A DNA stretch of 64,000 nucleotides from Vibrio sp. SNU_ST1 (lineage in GTDB: Bacteria > Pseudomonadota > Gammaproteobacteria > Enterobacterales > Vibrionaceae): positions 1,240,001 through 1,304,000 of the forward strand of contig NZ_CP130749.1 in the NCBI RefSeq assembly GCF_030563405.1, in the 5' to 3' direction. The notes under the pieces were generated by a model, which was not told the origin of the DNA, searched no databases, and saw only the letters and a program-made list of their open reading frames with translations. Shown in pieces: positions 29,461-38,656 of the stretch. Position 1 is the stretch's first letter. Each line of letters opens with the position of its first letter. The translations under genes were made by a program, and so were the position numbers.

Positions 29461-30996
29461 ATGAAAAAGCTTGCCGCACTGGCGCTACTTTCCATCAGTG
29501 CACTACTCATATGGATATTTTTACCATCAAAAGAAACACAACCAACAACGCTCAACATTTCTGGTCCCTTCGAATTTACCGACCAAGATTTGTCTAAAAA
29601 CGGCTATTTATTTACACGGTTACAAGTCGTTGAAGCGCTTACTGCTATCGATAAGTCAGGCAACATCACACCTTTATTAGCGAAAGAATGGACAACTAGT
29701 GCAAACAATTTACGCTGGGAATTTACATTGCGCCCAGACGTTGTTTTCCACGATGGTTCACCGCTTACCGCTCAAGCTGTTCAAACTTCTCTTTCTCACG
29801 CTTTAAAAAAACCTGGCGTATTAAAGCGAGTACCCATCAAAGAAATATCGGCTTCAGATAACCTTCTAGTGATAGAGCTATCTCAACCTTATCGACCATT
29901 ACTGGCAGTGTTAGCGCATTACACAGCGGCGATTGCAGCACCAAGTTCGTTTGATAAACAAGGGAATATGGCACAACTTAGTGGTACCGGCCCTTATAAA
30001 ATCCAAGAGTTACAAGCACCTCATAAAGCGCATGTTGTAAAAAATGCTGACTACTGGGGCACAAAAGCCTCGATTGAAAATGTTCACTACCTTGCAGGTC
30101 ATCGCTCTGAAAGCCGTGCTTTATTGGCACAGACAGGTCAAGCCGATCTGGTTTACACACTCGATCCAGCCAGTATCGACCTACTTGAGTCAGCAAAGAA
30201 TGTTGAATTAGTGATGGAGTCTATCCCCAGAACGATCCTAATTAAGTTGAATAATGAACACCCACTTTTGAATCATTCAGATGTGCGTCAAGCTATCAGT
30301 TTAGCTTTGGACCGAACGGGTATTTCAAAACAAATCGTCCGCGTCCCAGGCTCTGAAGCCTATCAACTGTTTGCCCCTTCTCTTGGCGCATGGCACATCA
30401 ATAACCTTGAGCAAACTCAGCGCAATATCGACCAAGCGAAAACATTACTCGCAGGGCAAGGTTGGCAGGAAAATGAGGAAGGTCTCCTTTCGCGAGAAGG
30501 CAAAACATTCGATATTACTTTAACTACCTACTCAGATAGACCAGAGCTGCCTATCGTAGCTACCGCGATTCAAGCTCAGCTTAAAGAAGTCGGCATTCAA
30601 GTGAATGTTTCTATCGATAACTCAAGTGCAATTCCATCAAAGCACAAAGACGGCACCTTAGAAATGGCGCTCGTGGCACGTAATTTTGGCACTACGGCGG
30701 ATCCCCTAGCCTTACTAATGCGCGACTTTGCTAGCCATAAAGGCAGTGACTGGGGACCAATGAACTGGTCTTCTGATGAGTTCAGCAGCTTACTTCAACG
30801 TCTATCGGTTGAACCAAACCAAGAACAATATAATCTAATGACTCAAGAGGCTTCATCCATATTAGCGGAAGAAATGCCACTGATTCCTGTGACTTTCTAC
30901 ACGCAATTAGTCGCGGTTAATGAACGTGTTAACAACTTCTCTTTTGACCCATTTGAAATCAACTATCGCATCTCAGAGATGACGATTAATGATTAA
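29461..30996 (+). CDS. ABC importer substrate-binding protein (peptide/nickel family 5)
   Basis: A 511-residue periplasmic binding protein of the SBP_bac_5 family. An N-terminal hydrophobic segment (residues 4-21) has no lipobox cysteine, so the protein is either cleaved or anchored by this segment. Family motifs are LAKEWTTSANNLRWEFTLRP and FHDGSPLTAQAV, GTGPYKI and YWG. Family members bind di/oligopeptides, nickel or metallophores. The gene overlaps the next by 8 bases and begins a four-gene importer operon. The ligand cannot be decided by eye; NikA-type nickel or opine metallophore use is one possibility. Confidence 0.85.
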   Translation: MKKLAALALLSISALLIWIFLPSKETQPTTLNISGPFEFTDQDLSKNGYLFTRLQVVEALTAIDKSGNITPLLAKEWTTSANNLRWEFTLRPDVVFHDGSPLTAQAVQTSLSHALKKPGVLKRVPIKEISASDNLLVIELSQPYRPLLAVLAHYTAAIAAPSSFDKQGNMAQLSGTGPYKIQELQAPHKAHVVKNADYWGTKASIENVHYLAGHRSESRALLAQTGQADLVYTLDPASIDLLESAKNVELVMESIPRTILIKLNNEHPLLNHSDVRQAISLALDRTGISKQIVRVPGSEAYQLFAPSLGAWHINNLEQTQRNIDQAKTLLAGQGWQENEEGLLSREGKTFDITLTTYSDRPELPIVATAIQAQLKEVGIQVNVSIDNSSAIPSKHKDGTLEMALVARNFGTTADPLALLMRDFASHKGSDWGPMNWSSDEFSSLLQRLSVEPNQEQYNLMTQEASSILAEEMPLIPVTFYTQLVAVNERVNNFSFDPFEINYRISEMTIND

Positions 30997-32002
30997 TATC
31001 TTAATCCGAAGAGTACTCCAAGCCGGCTTTGTGGCTTGGAGTATCGGAACACTCACTTTCATTTTAATGCGTTTACTACCCGGCGACTTTGCTTTTCGAA
31101 TTGCAGCGGGTCGATACGGGTACGATTATGTGGATGCAGATGCGGCACAAGCGGTTTACCAAGAGCTAGGGCTTAATCGCTCTGGCTTGCAGCTATATCT
31201 CGAATGGCTATGGGATCTTCTCCATTTTGATTTAGGAACATCATTGATTAGTGGTACCCCCGTCATTGATGAAATCAGCCACCAGCTCGGACACTCCATT
31301 TTATTGGCAGTAGTCGCGACCGTCATTTCTCTTCTCATTGCCATCCCAATCGGCATTTATTGTGGAAAGCGGACCGACTCTTTTGTAGACCACTTCTCAC
31401 TATTAGGTTCCATCATCTTAAGAGCTCAACCTGTATTTCTAATAGGTTTAGCCTTGGTGATTATATTTGCGTTACAGCTGAATTGGCTTCCTGTGGCAGG
31501 CTTTGGTCGAGTCGAGTTTATCATTTTGCCCGCCCTCGCCTTAGCACTATCGCTGGCTGCAATGTCTAGTCGTCTTATAAGAAATGCCACTCATGATGCC
31601 ATCACAGCACCGCACTTTTTATTCGCTCGTTTAAAAGGACTCAGTGAGGCGCAAGCTTTTCAGCATCACGCTCATAAACACATCGCTTTACCTGTTATTA
31701 CTTTTGTTGGTGTTCAAGCAACCGGGCTAATTGAAGGGATCATTATGATCGAGTCATTGTTCTCCTGGCCAGGTATTGGGCATGCATTGGCGCATGCGAT
31801 TTTCCGTCGAGATATTCCAATGATTCAAGGTTCTGCGTTGCTGATGGGGCTTTTGTTTGTGGTCATCAATACCTTAGTCGATCTTGTTAACTACCAATTG
31901 GATCCAAGGCAACGCGCGAATAAGCCCTCTGCTTTATTTTCAAAATTTGCACCTAATAAACAACAAGCAGAACCCGAAAAAAAGAAGGTTAAGATCGTAT
32001 GA
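30989..32002 (+). CDS. ABC importer permease, DppB/NikB type
   Basis: A 337-residue inner-membrane permease with about six helices and the typical start LIRRVLQAGFVAWSIGTLTF. The EAA-like loop (ATGLIEGIIMIESLFSWPGIG) is the contact with the ATPase. Its start overlaps the binding-protein stop by 8 bases and its end overlaps the next permease by 4, showing translational coupling. Confidence 0.88.
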   Translation: MINILIRRVLQAGFVAWSIGTLTFILMRLLPGDFAFRIAAGRYGYDYVDADAAQAVYQELGLNRSGLQLYLEWLWDLLHFDLGTSLISGTPVIDEISHQLGHSILLAVVATVISLLIAIPIGIYCGKRTDSFVDHFSLLGSIILRAQPVFLIGLALVIIFALQLNWLPVAGFGRVEFIILPALALALSLAAMSSRLIRNATHDAITAPHFLFARLKGLSEAQAFQHHAHKHIALPVITFVGVQATGLIEGIIMIESLFSWPGIGHALAHAIFRRDIPMIQGSALLMGLLFVVINTLVDLVNYQLDPRQRANKPSALFSKFAPNKQQAEPEKKKVKIV

Positions 32003-32877
32003 ATTTAACAAAGCCGCAATGGTTAGGTCTGATTATCTTAGCCGCCTTATTATGCCTAGTCATGCTAGAACGGACTGTCTATCAAGGTGATATTGCCAAG
32101 CAAAATTTAGACCTTGCATTCACAACGGCTTCTGTCGAAGAACCTTTAGGCAGAGACCATTTTGGACGCAGTAATTTGGCAAGATTAAGTCACGCCATCA
32201 GCACCTCACTTTCCATGGCATTAATCAGTATTACCACCGCAGCGTTGTTAGGGACGTCAATGGGAGTAATAGCCGGCTGGAAACAAGGATGGTGGGATAA
32301 AATCTTTTCATTCAACGTGAACATGATACTCGCCATGCCCGGCTTAATTCTTGTTTTACTTTTTGCGGCTATGGTTCCGGGATCATTCCTCATTCTATAT
32401 ATCGCCATATCGCTGATGCTGTGGGTGGATTTTTTCCGCGTGTCACGCAACCGAACGTTGTCACTCATTCAGTCGCCTGCAGTCGAAGCCTCTCGGCTTT
32501 ATGGGTTCAACCACTGGTATATATTCAAGCGTCACTTGTGGCCAGATTGCCGAAATGATTTATTCACCCTGTTCTGTTTTGGTACGGGTAATTCAATACT
32601 GGCACTCGCGTCTTTAGGCTTTCTGCATGTTGGGCTCAAGCCGCCAGAAGCTGAGCTCGGCTTAATGATGGTTGAACTATTCCGTTACTACCACCAAGCC
32701 CCTTGGGTTTTGATTCAACCGATACTGACCGTTTTTCTTCTGGTATTAAGCTTTCATTTATTAGCTCAAGGAAAACGTCACACGCAATCCTCAAAAAAAC
32801 ATGCGCATAATGAACCAAGGTCTAAACAAGAAAAATTGCAATCAGGTAAACAAGCGGATAAAGGAGTAGCAGCATGA
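31999..32877 (+). CDS. ABC importer permease, DppC/NikC type
   Basis: A 292-residue second permease with the conserved early segment EPLGRDHFGRSNLARLSHAI and the ATPase-contact region SILALASLGFLHVGLKPPEAELG. It overlaps the genes on both sides by 4 bases. The C-terminal 40 residues are polar and charged, unusual but not disruptive. Confidence 0.87.
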   Translation: MNLTKPQWLGLIILAALLCLVMLERTVYQGDIAKQNLDLAFTTASVEEPLGRDHFGRSNLARLSHAISTSLSMALISITTAALLGTSMGVIAGWKQGWWDKIFSFNVNMILAMPGLILVLLFAAMVPGSFLILYIAISLMLWVDFFRVSRNRTLSLIQSPAVEASRLYGFNHWYIFKRHLWPDCRNDLFTLFCFGTGNSILALASLGFLHVGLKPPEAELGLMMVELFRYYHQAPWVLIQPILTVFLLVLSFHLLAQGKRHTQSSKKHAHNEPRSKQEKLQSGKQADKGVAA

Positions 32878-34334
32878 ACGCAATGTTAAAAATTGAAAAC
32901 CTGTCGATTCAAACTGATACTCAAACCTTAGTCCAGAGCTTAAGTTTAGATTTATATCCTCAGCGTCCGCTCACCATTTTGGGCGAAACTGGCGCGGGGA
33001 AAAGCCTAATCGCTGCAGCCGTCACGGGCACATTGCCTGATGCCTTAAAACCAGAGGGCGACATTACTTTGTTTGATGAGCTTAACCCTTTAAACCGAGA
33101 ACGATTTTGGGGAAAAGAAATCGCATTATTACCTCAAGAACCTTGGTTAGCACTCAATCCGCTTCGTACTATAGGCGTGCAAATAGGCGAAGTCCATAAG
33201 CTGGTTTTAAACAAAGATCGCTCCCAGAGTGACACACTCACCCAGCGTGCACTTCAACAAATGGAACTGGATAAAGATGGAGGTAAACACCCATTTGAAC
33301 TCTCGGGCGGAATGGCGCAACGTGCTGCGTATTTATGTGCGACTCAAGCCGGAGGCAAACTGTTAATTGCCGATGAACCCACAAAAGGCTTAGACGAAAG
33401 CCGACGTGATCACGTTGGGCAACTTCTCCTTTCTCACTGCCAACAACTTGAAAATGACAAACCCGGTGGCCTGCTCACCATCACTCACGACATTAAGCTG
33501 GCTAAAATATTAGGTGGTGACATCATTGTCATGAAAGAAGGGGAAATTGTTGAAAGAGGTGACGCTAAAGCCATTTTAGAGCAGCCACAAGCGGCCTATA
33601 CAAAAGCGCTCATCCGAGCGCAACCTGAGTATTGGTCACTTGAGCAGCCAACTTCCTCGCAACCTTCAAATGAATCAGATAATCACGCAGCTCCCTCAGA
33701 GGCGAGCATACAAAGCGGACAGAAGCCACTACTTGAAGTTGAAGGTTTAACTATCTACCGCGATCAAATAACACTCTTTTCAGATCTAACATTCTCATTA
33801 TCACAAGGTGAAATAGTAGGCATTTATGGTGACAGCGGATGTGGAAAATCTTCTCTTGCAGACACCTTACTAGGGTTGCACAACGACTTTTCCGGCAATA
33901 TCGACTGGCTTCAAAAAATCGAAAAAGGACAACGCCTTAAGCTTTACCAAGATCCACCCAGTGCGCATTCTCCTCACACAACACTAAAAACGTTACTTAA
34001 TGACTTATGTGCGCTTCACAAGCTAAACCGGTCCAAGATACCCGCACTACTAGATAGATTGAGCCTTGACTCTGCTTTGCTTGAACGTCCATCAAGCCAA
34101 GTATCCGGAGGAGAATTACAGAGGTTCGCAATTTTACGAGCGCTACTGATGAGCCCAAAACTGCTAATTGCAGATGAACCCTCATCACGATTAGACCCCA
34201 TCACTGCAGCACAAACGCTAAAGCTGATTGTTGATGTATCGAAAGAAGCTAACTGCGGCCTAATGTTGATCAGCCATGATCAACTGGCTTTGAGTAAGCT
34301 GTGTAATAAAGTGATCGGCTTATCGCGCTATTGA
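32874..34334 (+). CDS. ABC importer ATPase with two fused nucleotide-binding domains
   Basis: A 486-residue protein joining the DppD- and DppF-like ATPases in one chain. The first half has Walker A GETGAGKS, signature LSGGMAQRA and Walker B LLIADEPTKGLD. The second half has GDSGCGKS, VSGGELQRF and LLIADEPSSRLD. A linker of about 40 residues rich in Ser, Gln and Asn joins them. Both sites appear catalytically complete. It is the last gene of the importer operon. Confidence 0.9.
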   Translation: MNAMLKIENLSIQTDTQTLVQSLSLDLYPQRPLTILGETGAGKSLIAAAVTGTLPDALKPEGDITLFDELNPLNRERFWGKEIALLPQEPWLALNPLRTIGVQIGEVHKLVLNKDRSQSDTLTQRALQQMELDKDGGKHPFELSGGMAQRAAYLCATQAGGKLLIADEPTKGLDESRRDHVGQLLLSHCQQLENDKPGGLLTITHDIKLAKILGGDIIVMKEGEIVERGDAKAILEQPQAAYTKALIRAQPEYWSLEQPTSSQPSNESDNHAAPSEASIQSGQKPLLEVEGLTIYRDQITLFSDLTFSLSQGEIVGIYGDSGCGKSSLADTLLGLHNDFSGNIDWLQKIEKGQRLKLYQDPPSAHSPHTTLKTLLNDLCALHKLNRSKIPALLDRLSLDSALLERPSSQVSGGELQRFAILRALLMSPKLLIADEPSSRLDPITAAQTLKLIVDVSKEANCGLMLISHDQLALSKLCNKVIGLSRY

Positions 34335-34431
34335 TTTATCGAGCTATTGATTTCTGGATCGATTGACTTATTTGGCTATCGACCTAAACGAGCTTCGCGG
34401 TTATCTGTCTTCTCTGTGGTACAAATTATCA

Positions 34432-34683
34432 ATGACCTGTCCTATCAGTAGTGACTCACCGATTTGTACTCGTGCGATGCATGCATTCACAGAGATCGCA
34501 TCGAGCAACGAATTAACCCAACCGACAGATAGCTTATACGAATTAACCAGTGATATTTCTAGCATCGTATCGCAAGTTTACGACCAAGTATTATCTGACA
34601 TGACCAAAAGCTTGTATCAGCCTTTACCAGACACTAACGAAAAGGTGATAAATACCCGATTATCCGTACATCATCACATGTAA
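34432..34683 (+). CDS. Possible small protein of unknown family
   Basis: An open frame of 83 residues from ATG 34432 (a longer version would need TTG 34363). No ribosome site, signal peptide or known motif is visible. It follows the ATPase gene and ends before a strong terminator, which fits a real last gene, but coding evidence is weak. It could be an unused frame in a 480-base intergenic stretch. Confidence 0.3.
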   Translation: MTCPISSDSPICTRAMHAFTEIASSNELTQPTDSLYELTSDISSIVSQVYDQVLSDMTKSLYQPLPDTNEKVINTRLSVHHHM

Positions 34684-34730
34684 AGACTTCGTGAGAGGAG
34701 AGCGAGCTGGAACTCTGAATTATTGAGTTC

Positions 34731-34763
34731 AAATCCGATATCACCATTGATATCGGATTTTTG
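34731..34763. terminator. Bidirectional terminator
   Basis: The 13-bp perfect stem AAATCCGATATCA/TGATATCGGATTT with a 4-base loop. T runs on the plus side; it lies between the ABC operon and a converging LysR gene. Confidence 0.85.
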
Positions 34764-34816
34764 TATTTATATGGGCTTCTAAATTTCTATCGCTATGTAT
34801 CATTGCCTATGAAGTT

Positions 34817-35713
34817 TCAAACATCCCCAGACTTGATATCGCTAGCCCAAGCTTCCGCGGCAAAATCAATGAACTGACGAACAACCGGAAGCTGATAGCT
34901 GCGAGATAGATACACAGCCCAAAGCACGCTACTCGGTGAAACAAAATCATCCAAAACTCGTTTCAGTTTACCATCCGCTATCAATGGATTCGCTAAGTCA
35001 CAAGGTAAGCGAACAACCCCTTTTCCATGCTGTGCGGCGCGAGTTAATACCCCAACATCGTTGGCCTTGATAGTGCCAGACACCTCAACAGAATAATGCT
35101 GGTTATCCTTAACAAAATCCCACTTAGAGACACTCAAATGACGAAAGCAATTGTGCTGCCTGAGATCTTCGACCGTTTCAGGCTCACCATGTTTGTCCAA
35201 GTAGGCTTGCGAGGCACACACCACCGAATCAATTTCCATTAGCTTTCGTGCAATCAAGCTATCGTCAGGCTGATCGGTATAGCGAAGCGCAATATCAATT
35301 CTTTCATGCACCAACTGAGCAAAACGGTCGGAAGCAAACAGCTCTACAGTGATATTGGGGTGAAGATCCGTGAATTGCTCGACCACATCCAGCAACATGT
35401 TTTGAGTTAAGCCAATGGGTGCTGCAATTCGAATGGTTCCGGAAAGATCGTCGGTTTGATTGAGTGAAGTAAATTCTAGCTCTGCGGTTTCATGGAGTAT
35501 CTTCTCGCAGCGCTGCAGCGCGATTTCCCCTGCCGCAGTCAAACTCACCTTTCGAGTGGTCCTGTGCAGTAACCTTTGTTTTAACCACCCTTCGATCTCT
35601 TGAACATGCCGTGAAACCTGTAAACGGCTCATGTCCAAATGCTCTGCTGCTTGAGTAAAACTGGTACAATTTGCGACTTCAACAAAGCTACGCATCGCCG
35701 TCAACCTGTCCAT
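34817..35713 (-). CDS. LysR-family transcriptional regulator
   Basis: A 298-residue regulator with an N-terminal winged helix (MDRLTAMRSFVEVANCTSFT, AEHLDMSRLQVSRHVQEIEG) and a LysR effector domain. It belongs to the branch whose members often control an adjacent, divergent oxidoreductase. The start is ATG 35713 with GGGAGAG upstream; an earlier in-frame start at 35740 is less likely. It diverges from the NAD(P)-binding gene at 35869, its probable target. Confidence 0.88.
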   Translation of the reverse strand: MDRLTAMRSFVEVANCTSFTQAAEHLDMSRLQVSRHVQEIEGWLKQRLLHRTTRKVSLTAAGEIALQRCEKILHETAELEFTSLNQTDDLSGTIRIAAPIGLTQNMLLDVVEQFTDLHPNITVELFASDRFAQLVHERIDIALRYTDQPDDSLIARKLMEIDSVVCASQAYLDKHGEPETVEDLRQHNCFRHLSVSKWDFVKDNQHYSVEVSGTIKANDVGVLTRAAQHGKGVVRLPCDLANPLIADGKLKRVLDDFVSPSSVLWAVYLSRSYQLPVVRQFIDFAAEAWASDIKSGDV

Positions 35714-35868
35714 CACACTCTCCCTTACCGACTTAACCAAGCCTATTAGATAACTTTATAGATACAATCTACATCATTTTACGATATTTATCGCAACCTA
35801 GTGAGCTATTAGACTGCAATGGCTGTCGAGAAAACAGACTCAATAAATTAGATAATTGGAGAGACATT

Positions 35869-36507
35869 ATGAAAATTGCAGTATTAGGCGCATCAGGTTG
35901 GATTGGTAGTCACATCGCTCAAGAAGCTCAATCTCGCGGACACGAAGTTGTTGCTGTTGTAAGAGATGCAAACCGCGTAGAAATCAACGATGTTGAGGTT
36001 CGTTCATTTGATTTACAAGATGAAGCGGCAAGTCTAGCGACCGCTTTCTCAGGCGTTGATGCGGTAATTGCTTCGATTGGTGGACGTGCTTTGGGTAATC
36101 ACGACATCGTAAAAAGCACAGCGACTAAATTGCTGGCAACATTACCAAGCATTGGTATAGAGCGCCTACTTTGGGTTGGCGGTGCAGGCTCATTAGAAGT
36201 AGCACCAAGCGTTCCGTTAGTTACGGTTCCTGACTTCCCTGCGGATTACAAAAACGAAGCGCTAGCACAAGGTGAAGCTCTTGAAGTGTTCAAACAGTCT
36301 AACAGCGAGGTTAACTGGACGTTCATTAGCCCAGCAGCAGAAATCTTCCCGGGCGAGAAACTATCAACCTACCGTACAGGTGGCGACCAACTGCTAACCG
36401 ACAAAGATGGCAACAGCAAAATATCCGTCAGCGATTACGCTATTGCGATGATTGATGAACTAGAAGCTGCCAAGTTCCCAAGCCAACGTATTGGTGTCGC
36501 GTACTAG
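35869..36507 (+). CDS. NAD(P)-binding reductase/epimerase-like protein (atypical SDR)
   Basis: A 212-residue Rossmann protein beginning MKIAVLGASGWIGSHIAQEA with the nucleotide motif GASGWIG. Later segments (LLWVGGAGSLEVAPSVPLV, WTFISPAAEIFPGEK) match the YwnB/NAD(P)H-binding group of short proteins lacking the classical Tyr-x3-Lys pair. The ribosome site GGAGAG is good. It diverges from a LysR gene and ends at a terminator. The substrate is unknown. Confidence 0.82.
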   Translation: MKIAVLGASGWIGSHIAQEAQSRGHEVVAVVRDANRVEINDVEVRSFDLQDEAASLATAFSGVDAVIASIGGRALGNHDIVKSTATKLLATLPSIGIERLLWVGGAGSLEVAPSVPLVTVPDFPADYKNEALAQGEALEVFKQSNSEVNWTFISPAAEIFPGEKLSTYRTGGDQLLTDKDGNSKISVSDYAIAMIDELEAAKFPSQRIGVAY

Positions 36508-36530
36508 TCAGCTCATATATAAAAACTAAA

Positions 36531-36564
36531 AAAGCCGCTTGTTCAAAACAATGCGGCTTTCTCA
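36531..36564. terminator. Terminator between converging genes
   Basis: AAAGCCGC pairs with GCGGCTTT, with inner TTGTT/AACAA pairing. A-rich and T-rich flanks allow use from both sides. Confidence 0.75.
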
Positions 36565-36584
36565 TCTTTATATTGAGCATTCCT

Positions 36585-37238
36585 TTAATCCAACGGCAAG
36601 TGACCCGTTTTCACTAGAATAACCGTCTCTTCTTCCACATAAGGGAAATGCTCGCTCATGTGAGGGCTGCGCATCCATGTGTGTTTTGGATACTCGCCGT
36701 GCTCGTCTTTGAAAATACCCGACAATACAAAGATCTCTTCACCACCAAAGTGACGATGTGGCTGAAAACGTTCGCCAACCGGCCACTTCACTAACGCGAC
36801 ATGCTCGTGTTCGAATTCATGCAGTGGCATCACTTGTAAGCCACCAGTGCCCGGGAGCCACTCGGTTTCTAGAGTATTAATGCGAACTTGAGTTAAGTCC
36901 CTCGCATCAAACTGGTTGAGCTTAACCAAGATCGTGCAGCCATTTTTGCTTGATGGAGAATGTGCACTGCCCGGGGGATTACGGATATAAGTGCCTGCTG
37001 GGAAATCTCCAGTTTCATCTGAGAACACACCATCTAATACGAAGATCTCTTCGCCTTGTGGGTGCGGGTGCTCAGAAAACGAAGATTCAGGATCGTACTT
37101 CACAACACTGGTCGTGTGACCTGATTCTTTCTCTTCTCTTTCAAGCGGCTTGCGCCATACCCCTATAGCAGGGCTCGCGATCCAATCTAATGTCTCGGTT
37201 TCTATAACCAGTCTCTTTGAAAAGTCCATATTGAACAT
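36585..37238 (-). CDS. Double-cupin (ChrR-like) protein
   Basis: A 217-residue protein made of two cupin repeats. Each has a metal-type motif: HPHPQGEEIFVLDGVFSDE in the first half and PHRHFGGEEIFVLSGIFKDE in the second, with matching GTYIRNPPGSAHSP and HTWMRSPHMSEHFP. It resembles the C-terminal sensor of ChrR anti-sigma factors and acetylacetone-cleaving-type cupins, without an anti-sigma domain. The function is not known. It stands alone. Confidence 0.82.
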   Translation of the reverse strand: MFNMDFSKRLVIETETLDWIASPAIGVWRKPLEREEKESGHTTSVVKYDPESSFSEHPHPQGEEIFVLDGVFSDETGDFPAGTYIRNPPGSAHSPSSKNGCTILVKLNQFDARDLTQVRINTLETEWLPGTGGLQVMPLHEFEHEHVALVKWPVGERFQPHRHFGGEEIFVLSGIFKDEHGEYPKHTWMRSPHMSEHFPYVEEETVILVKTGHLPLD

Positions 37239-37373
37239 AATGGCGACCTTACTCTTGTTATCGTTTTAATTATTATTGTTGTCTTTCTCGTTTCTATTCT
37301 ACGCGAATACTGATCAAGGAGGGCATCTCGCTGCTATTTTGCCTACGCGACAGCCACCTAAAAAGAATCCTAA

Positions 37374-38141
37374 TTAATTGCGGCCAGCAATCACACCGCC
37401 ATCAACATCCCAGATTGCACCCGTTACCCAATCTGCACTGTCTGACAGTAAGAAAGAGATACTATTGGCGATGTCTTTCGGCAGACCTACTCGACCAATT
37501 GGATGAAACGCATTAAAACCTTCTAGCACTTGATCCACTTCTTCAGGTTTGATGAAAGATTCGTAAATCGGCGTTTTAACGACAGCCGGAGAAACTGCAT
37601 TAACACGAATATTGTGGTCCGCAAGCTCCATCGCCATATGCTGTGTTAAAGCGTGTAATCCAGCTTTAGCCATTGAATAGGCTGAAGATGGCGTCGCTTT
37701 GATTGCTTGCTTACCCCACATAGAACCAACGTTAACCACACTGCCACCGCCGTTCTTGATCATCAACTTGCTTATCGCTTGAGTAATGAAGAAGGTTGCT
37801 TTATTAAGCTGCATGTATTGCTCGTAATCAGATTCTTGGTGCTCAATAAACGCTTTAGGGTTGAAGTAACCTGCAGCATTCACAAGGTAACCAATACCTT
37901 CATCTAACGACTCAAGATGTTCGATAAGGCGGGATACACTCGCATCATCATAAAGGTTAGCTTGCCAGCCTGAAGCGTGACCTAACGATTGCAATTCTGC
38001 CACTGCTTTACCTAACTTAGTTGGGTTATTGCCGACCACCAACACATGGATGCTCTGAGCGACTAACTGCTTCGCTGTTTCAAAGCCCATACCGCTTGTG
38101 CCACCGATTACTACTGCAATACCATTTTTAGTGAAGTTCAT
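37374..38141 (-). CDS. Short-chain dehydrogenase/reductase
   Basis: A 255-residue classical SDR. The cofactor site is GGTSGMGFETA, then NAAG, and the catalytic residues are Ser in VGSMWG and YSMAK (Tyr-x3-Lys). The terminal DVDGGVIAGRN is typical. The start is ATG 38141 with TTAGGAG; the longer frame to 38213 lacks a ribosome site. It diverges from an HxlR regulator, its probable controller. The substrate is unknown. Confidence 0.88.
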   Translation of the reverse strand: MNFTKNGIAVVIGGTSGMGFETAKQLVAQSIHVLVVGNNPTKLGKAVAELQSLGHASGWQANLYDDASVSRLIEHLESLDEGIGYLVNAAGYFNPKAFIEHQESDYEQYMQLNKATFFITQAISKLMIKNGGGSVVNVGSMWGKQAIKATPSSAYSMAKAGLHALTQHMAMELADHNIRVNAVSPAVVKTPIYESFIKPEEVDQVLEGFNAFHPIGRVGLPKDIANSISFLLSDSADWVTGAIWDVDGGVIAGRN

Positions 38142-38204
38142 TTTGTTATCTCCTAAGTCATGTGAACGTGGTAATCTTAGGCTTTGAACTAACACTATGA
38201 ATAG

Positions 38205-38233
38205 TAAGTACAAATCGGTTAGGTAGGTACTTA
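38205..38233. promoter_or_regulatory. Candidate HxlR operator
   Basis: TAAGTAC-N15-GTACTTA, in the short gap between the divergent SDR and HxlR genes. Confidence 0.45.
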
Positions 38234-38246
38234 TTGGTACATCTTT

Positions 38247-38585
38247 ATGAAAAATCAGGAAAACTTTTTTTCAAGAAAATCAGCGCCAGAGCGTTCCGCT
38301 CGTATGGTCGAAACCATCTACGGCTGTAAATGGTCGCTAACGGTTTACCAATTACTGGCAAATGGCATAAATCGCCCCGGTGAAATGGTGCGCTCAGTCG
38401 AAGGGTTGTCGACCAAGGTGTTGAATGAGTGTTTGAAGCGAAATGTGGAGTTTGGGATTTTAGATAAGCAGATGTTCAACGAACTGCCACCAAGAGTTGA
38501 ATACCAAGTGACACCGTTCGGTGAGAAATTCTTGTTGATTCTAGACCAGCTGGAAAACCTACAAAACGAAATCGACGAGATGTAA
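38247..38585 (+). CDS. HxlR-family transcriptional regulator
   Basis: A 112-residue MarR-like winged-helix protein. HxlR features are GCKWSLTVYQLLANGINRPG near residues 27-45, LSTKVLNECLKRNVEFGIL and PPRVEYQVTPFGEKF. Such regulators often respond to electrophiles or oxidants. The divergent SDR gene is the likely target. No cysteine lies near the N-terminus; Cys27 and Cys62 are the only candidates for sensing. Confidence 0.87.
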   Translation: MKNQENFFSRKSAPERSARMVETIYGCKWSLTVYQLLANGINRPGEMVRSVEGLSTKVLNECLKRNVEFGILDKQMFNELPPRVEYQVTPFGEKFLLILDQLENLQNEIDEM

Positions 38586-38656
38586 GTTCAAGCCAGTCCA
38601 ACTATTGCCAAAAAACGGAAGACAAAAGAAGGAAGACGGAAGACAGCACGCAGCGC

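Noticed and set aside
34363..34683. 106-codon frame after the ABC operon
   Set aside because: It needs a TTG start without a ribosome site; only a shorter ATG version is listed, at low confidence.
38610..38650. Repeated GGAAGAC motifs as a regulatory array or CRISPR
   Set aside because: Only three short irregular copies without constant spacing. No CRISPR array was seen anywhere in the window.
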